Below are positions 1 through 8,123 of a stretch of 8,123 nt of DNA, piece after piece. This DNA comes from an uncultured Eubacteriales bacterium (GTDB lineage: Bacteria > Bacillota > Clostridia > Lachnospirales > Bianqueaceae). A program made the position numbers and the translations under genes. Below the pieces are notes generated by a model. It had not been told where the DNA came from, made no database searches, and saw nothing but the letters and a program-made list of their open reading frames with translations. The DNA is taken from NCBI GenBank assembly GCA_900322165.1, contig ONYR01000317.1, positions 1 to 8,123 of the forward strand, in the 5' to 3' direction. Numbering within the stretch: position 1 is the stretch's first letter; each line of letters starts with the position of its first letter.

Positions 1-327
1 AGCTGCAACAACGAGGATGGTACCATCCATCTGAGCAGCACCGGTGATCATGTTCTTGACGTAGTCAGCATGTCCGGGGCAGTCAACATGTGCATAGTGA
101 CGGTTTGCGGTCTCGTACTCGACGTGAGCGGAGTTGATGGTGATTCCGCGTGCTCTCTCTTCGGGTGCCTTATCGATCATGTCGAAAGCAACAGCACTAC
201 CGATACCAAGTCTGGTAGCCAGAGTCTTGGTAATAGCAGCAGTCAGAGTGGTCTTGCCGTGGTCAACGTGGCCAATGGTACCAATGTTAACATGCGGCTT
301 GGTTCTGGTAAATTTCTCTTTTGCCAT
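1..327 (-). CDS. tuf: Translation elongation factor Tu (EF-Tu), N-terminal part; gene continues beyond the window
   Basis: EF-Tu is the cytosolic GTPase that brings aminoacyl-tRNA to the ribosomal A site. The visible 109 codons start MAKEKFTRTKPHVNIGTIGH and cover much of the G domain: the P-loop GHVDHGKT at residues 19-26, the switch I threonine in RGITI (T63), and the G3 motif DCPGH at 82-86 with the catalytic histidine H86. The gene runs off the low-coordinate edge in frame, so NKxD and domains 2 and 3 are not seen. The ATG is set by an AGGAGG 8 nt upstream (336-341). The segment RLGIGSAVAFDMIDKAPEE (39-57) resembles Lachnospiraceae EF-Tu as I remember it, rather than the E. coli form. It is the last visible gene of the str operon and has its own promoter in the gap after fusA. 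It is probably a full-length gene in the genome. Confidence 0.98.
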   Translation of the reverse strand, partial: MAKEKFTRTKPHVNIGTIGHVDHGKTTLTAAITKTLATRLGIGSAVAFDMIDKAPEERARGITINSAHVEYETANRHYAHVDCPGHADYVKNMITGAAQMDGTILVVAA

Positions 328-335
328 TGATAATT

Positions 336-341
336 CCTCCT
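336..341 (-). promoter_or_regulatory. Ribosome binding site of tuf
   Basis: The minus strand reads AGGAGG followed by 8 nt and the tuf ATG. This is a full match to the core anti-Shine-Dalgarno sequence at good spacing and fixes the start. Confidence 0.92.
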
Positions 342-368
342 AATGTTTTTACCGGCAACATCGCTCTA

Positions 369-397
369 ATTATAGTGAAATTGCCTTGATTTTTCAA
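369..397 (-). promoter_or_regulatory. σA-type promoter for tuf in the fusA–tuf gap
   Basis: The minus strand has a −35 box TTGAAA at 392-397 and a perfect −10 box TATAAT at 369-374, separated by exactly 17 bp. Transcription would start near 361-363, giving a 5' untranslated region of about 34 nt before the tuf ATG. The surrounding gap is AT-rich, and I see no GC-rich hairpin with a U-run, so fusA transcripts should also read through into tuf. A 5-bp inverted repeat (385-389 and 394-398) overlaps the −35 box but is too small to call an operator. An extra promoter would let EF-Tu be made in excess over the other operon products. Confidence 0.85.
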
Positions 398-441
398 GTT
401 CTTTTTAGAAACTTTGGAGTTTTCAATCGATGAACGCCTTA

Positions 442-2520
442 TCAGCGCTTATCACTGATGATTTCGTCGCGGATATTCTTCGGAACCGGCTCATAATGAT
501 CAAAGAACATCGAGTAGGTACCGCGTCCCTGCGTCTTGGAACGCAGATCCGTTGCATATCCGAACATCTTCGCCAGCGGAACAAAGCCGTGAATGACCTG
601 GCTGCCGGCTACGTTTTCCATTCCGTTGACACGGCCGCGGCGAGCATTGACATCGCCGATAACATCGCCCATGTACTCATCGGGAACGGTGATATCCACA
701 CGCATGATCGGCTCAAGCAGCGTCGGCTCGCCCTTCTTCATCGCTTCCTTCAGTGCCATGGAACCGGCAATGTGGAAAGCCATTTCGGAAGAGTCAACCT
801 CATGGTAAGAACCGTCATACAGCTCTGCCTTCAGGCCGAGTACCGGATAACCGGCAAGCGAACCGGACTGCATGGCTTCGCGGATACCGTCGTCGATCGA
901 CGGAATGTATTCCTTCGGAATCGCACCGCCGACAACGGCGTTGACGAATTCGTAGGTCTTTTCCTGGTTGGGATCCATCGGGCTGAAACGAACGCGGCAG
1001 TCACCGTACTGACCGCGGCCGCCGGACTGACGAACGAATTTACCTTCGACATCCACAGCCTTGGTAAGCGCTTCTTTGTAAGCAACCTGCGGAGCGCCGA
1101 CATTCGCCTCGACCTTGAACTCACGCAGCAGACGGTCGACAATGATCTCCAGATGGAGCTCGCCCATACCTTCGATAATAGTCTGTCCGCTGTCGGGATC
1201 GGTGTGCGTACGGAACGTCGGGTCTTCCTCAGCAAGCTTGGCAAGCGCGATGCCCATCTTTTCCTGACCGGCTTTGGTCTTGGGTTCGATGGCAACGGAG
1301 ATAACCGGCTCCGGGAATACCATGGATTCCAGAATGATCGGATGATTCTCGTCACAGAGGGTATCACCGGTGGTCGTGACCTTCAGGCCGACCGCAGCAG
1401 CGATATCACCGGAGTAAACGATATCCAGATCCTGTCTCTTGTTCGCGTGCATCTGAAGGATACGGCCGAGACGCTCTTTCTTGTTCTTCGTGGAGTTAAG
1501 CACGTAAGAACCGGCGTTGGCAGTTCCGGAGTAAACGCGGAAGAATGCCAGCTTACCGACGAACGGGTCAGTCATGATCTTAAATGCAAGCGCGGAGAAG
1601 GGCTCTTCATCAGAAGAATGACGGGCTTCTTTGGTCTCGCCGTCCATCAGGGTTCCCTCGATGGAAGGAACGTCGGTGGGAGCGGGCATGTAATCGACAA
1701 CGCCGTCGAGCAGCTTCTGAATACCCTTGTTGCGGTATGCAGTACCGCAGAATACTGGGAAGATCTGAACTTCGCAGACACCCTTGCGAAGGGCAGCCTT
1801 CAGGTCTTCGACCGCAGGCTCCTCTCCCTCGAGGTACTGCATCATCAGGTCCTCATCCAGTTCGCAGATCGCTTCGACAAGGTTGGTATGAGCTTCCTCA
1901 GCCTCATCCTGCATATCTGCGGGAATATCGGTTTCAGTGATATCCTCACCGATATCATCATTATAATAGTAGGCTTTCATGGTCATCAGATCAATCAAGC
2001 CAACGAACGTATCTTCTGCACCGATGGGCAGCTGTACCGGAACCGCGTTTGCATTCAGGCGGTCCTTCATCATCTGCACCGCATTGGCAAAATCCGCACC
2101 GACGACGTCCATCTTATTGACGAACGCCATACGGGGTACATGATAACCGTCCGCCTGACGCCAGACGTTCTCTGACTGGGGCTCAACACCGCCCTTTGCG
2201 CTGAAGACGCCGATAGCGCCGTCCAGGACGCGCAGGGAACGCTCAACCTCAACCGTGAAGTCTACGTGGCCGGGGGTATCAATGATATTGATACGATTCT
2301 GTTTCCAGAAACAGGTGGTAGCAGCGGAAGTAATAGTAATACCACGCTCCTGCTCCTGTTCCATCCAGTCCATCGTAGCCGTTCCGTCATGAGTTTCACC
2401 GATCTTATGAGTCTTACCGGTGTAGAACAGAATACGTTCCGTCAGGGTCGTTTTACCCGCGTCGATGTGGGCCATAATACCGATATTGCGGGTATGCTCC
2501 AACGAATATTCTCTAGGCAA
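442..2520 (-). CDS. fusA: Translation elongation factor G (EF-G), TTG start
   Basis: EF-G is the ribosomal translocase GTPase; with ribosome recycling factor it also splits post-termination ribosomes. The 692-residue product has normal full length. The G domain shows the P-loop AHIDAGKTT (17-25), the switch I stretch ERGITI (58-63), DTPGH (81-85), NKMD (135-138) and a G5-like GTA (259-261). The domain IV motif SGGRGQYG is at 499-506, and the C-terminal domain V contains NARRGRVNGM (625-634). Its place in the str operon favours the canonical translocase over a fusA2-type paralogue. The start codon is TTG: an AGGAGG lies 7 nt upstream and the conserved N-terminus MPREYSLEHTRNIGIMAHID begins exactly there. 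It follows rpsG by 16 nt, so the two are co-transcribed. For residues 117-692 the gene contains no TTA, CTA or TCA codon, which fits strong codon selection. Confidence 0.98.
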   Translation of the reverse strand: MPREYSLEHTRNIGIMAHIDAGKTTLTERILFYTGKTHKIGETHDGTATMDWMEQEQERGITITSAATTCFWKQNRINIIDTPGHVDFTVEVERSLRVLDGAIGVFSAKGGVEPQSENVWRQADGYHVPRMAFVNKMDVVGADFANAVQMMKDRLNANAVPVQLPIGAEDTFVGLIDLMTMKAYYYNDDIGEDITETDIPADMQDEAEEAHTNLVEAICELDEDLMMQYLEGEEPAVEDLKAALRKGVCEVQIFPVFCGTAYRNKGIQKLLDGVVDYMPAPTDVPSIEGTLMDGETKEARHSSDEEPFSALAFKIMTDPFVGKLAFFRVYSGTANAGSYVLNSTKNKKERLGRILQMHANKRQDLDIVYSGDIAAAVGLKVTTTGDTLCDENHPIILESMVFPEPVISVAIEPKTKAGQEKMGIALAKLAEEDPTFRTHTDPDSGQTIIEGMGELHLEIIVDRLLREFKVEANVGAPQVAYKEALTKAVDVEGKFVRQSGGRGQYGDCRVRFSPMDPNQEKTYEFVNAVVGGAIPKEYIPSIDDGIREAMQSGSLAGYPVLGLKAELYDGSYHEVDSSEMAFHIAGSMALKEAMKKGEPTLLEPIMRVDITVPDEYMGDVIGDVNARRGRVNGMENVAGSQVIHGFVPLAKMFGYATDLRSKTQGRGTYSMFFDHYEPVPKNIRDEIISDKR

Positions 2521-2527
2521 AGTGCTT

Positions 2528-2533
2528 CCTCCT
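2528..2533 (-). promoter_or_regulatory. Ribosome binding site of fusA (decides the TTG start)
   Basis: The minus strand has AGGAGG, then 7 nt, then TTG. No in-frame ATG lies at the conserved N-terminus, so this site and the family alignment together fix TTG as the start. It lies in the 16-nt gap just after the rpsG stop codon. Confidence 0.9.
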
Positions 2534-2536
2534 CAA

Positions 2537-3007
2537 TTAGAAACGGAAATGAGCAAAGGCCTTGTTCGCCTCTGCCATACGATGGGTGTCTTCTCTCTTC
2601 TTTACAGAAGCGCCGGCATTGTTGGCAGCATCCATAATCTCATTAGCCAGACGCTCTTCCATGGTTCTCTCGTTACGAGCGCGAGAGTACTGGGTAAGCC
2701 ATCTCAGGCCAAGGGTCTGACGACGCTCCGGACGTACCTCCATGGGCACCTGATAGGTAGCACCACCGACACGTCTTGCCTTGATTTCAAGAACCGGCAT
2801 AATGTTGTTCATGGCTGTTTCGAAAACTTCGAGTGCATTCTTGCCGGTCTTTGCGGCAATACGATCGAATGCGCCGTAGACGATCTTCTGAGCCACGCCC
2901 TTCTTGCCATCAAGCATAATGCTGTTAACCAGTTTGGTAACGACCTTGCTGCCGTATACCGGATCCGGTAAAACATCGCGATGGGCAACATGTCCTCTTC
3001 TAGGCAC
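2537..3007 (-). CDS. rpsG: 30S ribosomal protein S7, GTG start
   Basis: S7 is a primary 16S rRNA-binding protein that nucleates assembly of the 30S head and sits near the E site. With the GTG at 3005-3007 the product is 156 residues, the usual length. It begins MPRRGHVAHRDVLPDPVYGS and carries the conserved KLVNSIMLDGKKGVAQ helix (25-40), the β-hairpin ARRVGGATYQVPMEV (77-91) that contacts RNA and mRNA, and the RWLTQYSRARNE segment (102-113). An in-frame ATG 33 codons upstream would add residues unlike any S7 and has no such support; the GTG has AGGAGG 8 nt before it. The 195-nt spacer separating it from rpsL is long for this operon. In E. coli, S7 represses its own translation through the rpsL–rpsG spacer, so similar control is possible here but not shown. 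Confidence 0.97.
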   Translation of the reverse strand: MPRRGHVAHRDVLPDPVYGSKVVTKLVNSIMLDGKKGVAQKIVYGAFDRIAAKTGKNALEVFETAMNNIMPVLEIKARRVGGATYQVPMEVRPERRQTLGLRWLTQYSRARNERTMEERLANEIMDAANNAGASVKKREDTHRMAEANKAFAHFRF

Positions 3008-3015
3008 GATTCTTC

Positions 3016-3021
3016 CCTCCT
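3016..3021 (-). promoter_or_regulatory. Ribosome binding site of rpsG (decides the GTG start)
   Basis: The minus strand reads AAGGAGGG, with core AGGAGG 8 nt before the GTG. It lies directly downstream of a short AT-rich inverted repeat, TAATTA-3-TAATTA, at 3022-3036. It excludes the upstream ATG at 3104-3106 as the start. Confidence 0.9.
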
Positions 3022-3097
3022 TAATTAAAATAATTAGATCATAGGTACTCACTGTTTCAGCAAGTCCTGCAAACACGCAAGGCTTACTGTGATGGCT

Positions 3098-3119
3098 TTC
3101 AGCCAAAAGCTTCAGCCAA
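3098..3119. repeat. 9-bp direct repeat in the rpsL–rpsG spacer
   Basis: TTCAGCCAA (plus strand) occurs at 3098-3106 and again at 3111-3119, 13 bp apart. One copy forms part of the TGGCT/AGCCA hairpin and the other abuts the 7-bp hairpin. It may be an incidental product of the local secondary structure. Confidence 0.6.
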
Positions 3120-3135
3120 GGCTCTCTTGAGCCTT
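3118..3135 (-). other. RNA hairpin, 7-bp perfect stem, in the rpsL–rpsG spacer
   Basis: On the minus strand AAGGCTC and GAGCCTT pair perfectly around the tetraloop AAGA. No U-run follows. The upstream arm AAGGCT could instead pair with a second AGCCTT further downstream (plus 3079-3084), giving two mutually exclusive pairings. Confidence 0.6.
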
Positions 3136-3150
3136 ACCTACGTGTCTCGC

Positions 3151-3186
3151 ACCAATCAAAAAGGAACTTGCCCTCTATTGATTGGT
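3151..3186 (-). other. RNA hairpin, 9-bp perfect stem, just after rpsL
   Basis: ACCAATCAA (minus strand, from 3186) and TTGATTGGT pair perfectly around an 18-nt loop. Inside the loop GAGGG and CCTTT can form five further pairs, including G·U pairs, around CAAGTT after a 2-nt bulge. It begins 17 nt downstream of the rpsL stop codon. It could protect the 3' end of an rpsL message, be processed, or form part of a protein-binding element. Confidence 0.6.
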
Positions 3187-3202
3187 ACCTTTCCTACTTA
3201 GA

Positions 3203-3616
3203 TCACTTTTTCGGACGCTTTGCGCCGTACTTGGAACGAGCCTGACGACGGTTGGCAACACCAGCCGTATCGAGCACGCCGCGTACGATGTGGTAACGAA
3301 CACCGGGCATATCCTTGACACGGCCGCCACGGATCAGGACAACACTGTGCTCCTGAAGGTTGTGGCCTTCGCCGGGGATATACGCGGTGACCTCTACGCC
3401 ATTGCTCAGACGAACACGAGCAATTTTACGAAGAGCGGAGTTCGGTTTCTTAGGCGTATCCGTCTTAACGACGGTGCAGACGCCGCGCTTCTGGGGAGAA
3501 GAAGTATTGGTCGCCTTCTTCTGAAGCGTGTTCCAGCCCTTCTGCAGAGCCGGTGCGCCAGACTTCTTTGCAGAAACCTGTCTTCCCTTTCTTACCAACT
3601 GGTTAAAAGTAGGCAT
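3203..3616 (-). CDS. rpsL: 30S ribosomal protein S12
   Basis: S12 lies at the decoding centre of the 30S subunit and controls accuracy. The 137-residue product matches the Firmicutes form, which has about 13 extra N-terminal residues compared with E. coli (LQKGWNTLQKKATNTSS, 24-40). Conserved blocks are PQKRGVCT (41-48), TPKKPNSALRK (54-64), GEGHNLQEHSVVLIRGGRVKD (82-102) and GVRYHIVRG (105-113). The positions that change in streptomycin-resistant mutants of other bacteria are wild type: K56 and K101 (E. coli K43 and K88 counting Met) and P104. D102 is the aspartate that is methylthiolated in E. coli. The ATG follows AGGAGGTG with the core 7 nt away. It is the first gene after the strong promoter near 3706-3735. 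No L7Ae-type gene lies between it and rpoC, unlike in Bacillus subtilis. Confidence 0.98.
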   Translation of the reverse strand: MPTFNQLVRKGRQVSAKKSGAPALQKGWNTLQKKATNTSSPQKRGVCTVVKTDTPKKPNSALRKIARVRLSNGVEVTAYIPGEGHNLQEHSVVLIRGGRVKDMPGVRYHIVRGVLDTAGVANRRQARSKYGAKRPKK

Positions 3617-3669
3617 ATCGGCACCTCCTGTTTAGATTTGTTATAAAACGCGGAAATCAGGAGAAGCAT
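3592..3669 (-). CDS. Possible 25-codon upstream reading frame overlapping the start of rpsL
   Basis: In the str leader an AGGAG (3676-3680) is followed after 6 nt by ATG (3667-3669). The frame runs 25 codons, starting MLLLISAFYNKSK and ending CLLLTSW, and stops with TAA at 3592-3594, eight codons into rpsL in another frame. Initiation signals are good, but both the AGGAG and part of the ATG lie within the 9-bp hairpin, so access would depend on folding. Translation of it would run across the rpsL ribosome binding site and start. I know of no homologue. It may be a chance frame, and the second half is constrained by rpsL. Confidence 0.25.
   Translation of the reverse strand: MLLLISAFYNKSKQEVPICLLLTSW
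3624..3629 (-). promoter_or_regulatory. Ribosome binding site of rpsL
   Basis: The minus strand carries CAGGAGGTG, a long anti-Shine-Dalgarno match, with the core 7 nt before the ATG. The same CAGGAG (3625-3630) is perfectly complementary to CTCCTG at the end of the upstream leader hairpin (3658-3663), so it could be masked in an alternative fold. Confidence 0.92.
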
Positions 3670-3680
3670 TCGCTTCTCCT
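3659..3680 (-). promoter_or_regulatory. Perfect 9-bp hairpin in the str operon leader
   Basis: The minus strand has AGGAGAAGC, a GAAT loop, then GCTTCTCCT. An outer helix, CGGGA with TTCCG (including one G·U pair), can extend it across a small internal loop. The hairpin lies about 20 nt after the predicted transcription start and about 43 nt before the rpsL ATG. The nearest T-rich stretch is not adjacent, so it is a poor intrinsic terminator. Its downstream arm is an anti-Shine-Dalgarno-like sequence that could also pair with the rpsL ribosome binding site. Confidence 0.75.
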
Positions 3681-3705
3681 AATCCCGATTTTACACAGCT
3701 TAAAT

Positions 3706-3735
3706 AGTATAACACTGAGGAAAACGGCTTGTCAA
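3706..3735 (-). promoter_or_regulatory. Strong σA promoter of the str operon (rpsL-rpsG-fusA)
   Basis: On the minus strand the −35 box is a perfect TTGACA (3730-3735), the −10 box is TATACT (3706-3711), the spacer is 18 bp, and a TGT just before the −10 box gives an extended −10 element. Transcription would begin near 3699-3700, leaving a leader of about 83 nt before rpsL. No clear terminator separates rpoC from this promoter, so rpoBC transcripts probably read through and add to its output. Confidence 0.88.
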
Positions 3736-3745
3736 TCAGATTCTT

Positions 3746-3773
3746 CCGATTTGGCAATATTGCCTATATTCGG
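3746..3773 (-). other. Palindrome and weak hairpin just after rpoC
   Basis: GGCAATATTGCC (3753-3764) is a perfect 12-bp palindrome, flanked by a CCGA/TCGG pair (3746-3749 and 3770-3773). In RNA it would make a modest two-part hairpin; no U-run follows, so termination is doubtful. As DNA it sits 11 bp upstream of the −35 edge of the flanking promoter region and could be a protein-binding site. Confidence 0.45.
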
Positions 3774-3777
3774 CTTC

Positions 3778-7506
<3,729 letters not shown>

Positions 7507-7515
7507 TCAAGGATT

Positions 7516-7522
7516 CCCCTTT
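7516..7522 (-). promoter_or_regulatory. Ribosome binding site of rpoC
   Basis: The minus strand reads AAAGGGG ending 9 nt before the ATG. It is a weaker match than the AGGAGG sites of the four downstream genes. It lies in the 29-nt rpoB–rpoC gap, where no promoter is evident. Confidence 0.75.
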
Positions 7523-7535
7523 CTTCCGAACTGTC

Positions 7536-8123
7536 TTAATAAAGGTCATCGTCATCGGACCCGTCGAGCATATCGGCATCGGCGATCGAGAAACCGCTCT
7601 CAGCCATATCGGCCTCGAAGTCCTCATCGCTGTCTTCGTCCATATCCTCGTCTTCGTCACTCTGATCGGTATCGTTATAGTAAACTGCGTTGGTTTCAAT
7701 GTCTTCGCGGCCCTGCATGTTGACCTGGATCGGCTCGCCGTCGTCATCAAGGTCTTCCTTGATCTCAACTTCCTGATGATCCTTGGTCAGGACACGCATA
7801 TCCAGTCCCAGAGACTGAAGTTCCTTAAGCAGAACCTTGAAGGATTCCGGCACACCGGGCTCAGGGATGTTCTCACCCTTGACGATCGCTTCGTACGCCT
7901 TGACACGGCCGACGATATCATCGGACTTAACGGTCAGGATCTCCTGCAGCGTGTAAGCCGCGCCGTACGCTTCCAGAGCCCAAACTTCCATCTCACCGAA
8001 ACGCTGGCCGCCGAACTGAGCTTTACCGCCCAGAGGCTGCTGCGTAACGAGGGAGTAAGGACCGGTCGAACGAGCGTGGATCTTATCGTCAACCAGATGG
8101 TGCAGCTTCAGGTAGTACATGTA
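7536..8123 (-). CDS. rpoB: DNA-directed RNA polymerase subunit β, C-terminal part; gene begins outside the window
   Basis: β is the second large RNA polymerase subunit. The visible 195 residues are the C-terminus: YYLKLHHLVDDKIHARSTG, then the highly conserved QPLGGKAQFGGQRFGEMEVW and EAYGAAYTLQEILTVKSDD, which form the clamp-hinge and β' contact region. The rifampicin-binding region lies upstream and is not in the window. After the conserved core the protein continues with a low-complexity acidic tail: 23 of the last 45 residues are Asp or Glu (7539-7673), ending DDDDLY. The gene enters in frame at the high-coordinate edge; the first ATG at 8118-8120 is an internal methionine, not the start. 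The TAA stop is followed 29 nt later by rpoC. Confidence 0.98.
   Translation of the reverse strand, partial: YMYYLKLHHLVDDKIHARSTGPYSLVTQQPLGGKAQFGGQRFGEMEVWALEAYGAAYTLQEILTVKSDDIVGRVKAYEAIVKGENIPEPGVPESFKVLLKELQSLGLDMRVLTKDHQEVEIKEDLDDDGEPIQVNMQGREDIETNAVYYNDTDQSDEDEDMDEDSDEDFEADMAESGFSIADADMLDGSDDDDLY

Larger units (their letters stand above)
3008..3202 (-). other. Long structured rpsL–rpsG intercistronic region
   Basis: This 195-nt spacer has no convincing reading frame or σA promoter. It has more inverted repeats than expected by eye: a 9-bp perfect hairpin, a 7-bp perfect hairpin, a TGGCT/AGCCA 5-bp hairpin (3093-3105), and the 6-nt complementary pair 3043-3048 and 3185-3190, which could close the whole domain apart from a 2-nt overlap with the first hairpin. 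None is followed by a U-run, so it is not an intrinsic terminator. By position it could hold an S7-binding autoregulatory element as in E. coli, but I do not recognise the fold. Confidence 0.55.

Noticed and set aside
385..398. Operator over the tuf −35 box (CTTGA/TCAAG)
   Set aside because: Only a 5-bp repeat with a 4-bp gap in AT-rich sequence; too likely by chance to list as a regulatory site.
430..2175. Plus-strand reading frame of 581 codons across fusA
   Set aside because: Same cause: it is in register with fusA and ends exactly at the TCA codon for Ser116 of EF-G. No ribosome binding site or known family.
3024..3075. A promoter for rpsG in the spacer (TTGCTG or TTGCAG with TATGAT)
   Set aside because: Spacing is 14 or 23 bp, both outside the usual 16-18 bp, and the −35 matches are poor.
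3008..3106. N-terminal extension of S7 from the ATG at 3104-3106
   Set aside because: The added 33 residues are not S7-like, would give 189 instead of 156 residues, and the GTG at 3005-3007 has an ideal ribosome binding site.
3658..3681. Leader hairpin as an intrinsic terminator after rpoC
   Set aside because: The stem is strong, but the following bases are GATTTCCGCG on the minus strand, without a U-run, and it lies downstream of the str promoter.

Overview
The window is a slice of the conserved bacterial rpoBC–str gene cluster, with every gene on the minus strand. In transcription order (high to low coordinates) it holds the 3' end of rpoB (RNA polymerase β), rpoC (β'), rpsL (S12), rpsG (S7), fusA (EF-G) and the 5' end of tuf (EF-Tu). 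The organism looks like a member of Bacillota, class Clostridia, probably Lachnospirales. The reasons are the gene order, the Firmicutes-type S12 with its extra N-terminal segment, the β' of about 1,240 residues without the large enterobacterial insertion, the EF-Tu segment RLGIGSAVAFDMIDKAPEE, and strong AGGAGG ribosome binding sites. No database was searched, so family-level placement is an inference.

Layout: 7536-8123 is the rpoB C-terminus ending in a very acidic tail. A 29-nt gap follows, then rpoC at 3778-7506, which also ends in an acidic tail. The 161-bp gap between rpoC and rpsL carries a 12-bp palindrome, a near-consensus σA promoter (TTGACA, 18 bp, TATACT with a TG extension), a 9-bp perfect hairpin and a possible small upstream reading frame that runs into rpsL. 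rpsL (3203-3616) is followed by an unusually long, structured 195-nt gap, then rpsG (2537-3007, GTG start), a 16-nt gap and fusA (442-2520, TTG start). A 114-bp gap before tuf contains a second σA promoter (TTGAAA, 17 bp, TATAAT), so tuf can be transcribed independently of the operon.

Together the genes make the catalytic core of transcription and the decoding and elongation machinery of translation. S12 and S7 are small-subunit proteins at the decoding centre and the 30S head, EF-Tu delivers aminoacyl-tRNA, and EF-G drives translocation. This is a core housekeeping region. I see no mobile element, CRISPR array, tRNA or rRNA gene, and no accessory system. No stretch over 300 bp lacks a gene.

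The new information is in the non-coding parts: a candidate translational switch in the str leader, a structured rpsL–rpsG spacer where an S7-type control element would be expected, and an internal tuf promoter. In the proteins, the paired acidic tails of both large RNA polymerase subunits are worth a look. Very long open frames antisense to rpoC and fusA are explained by codon bias.
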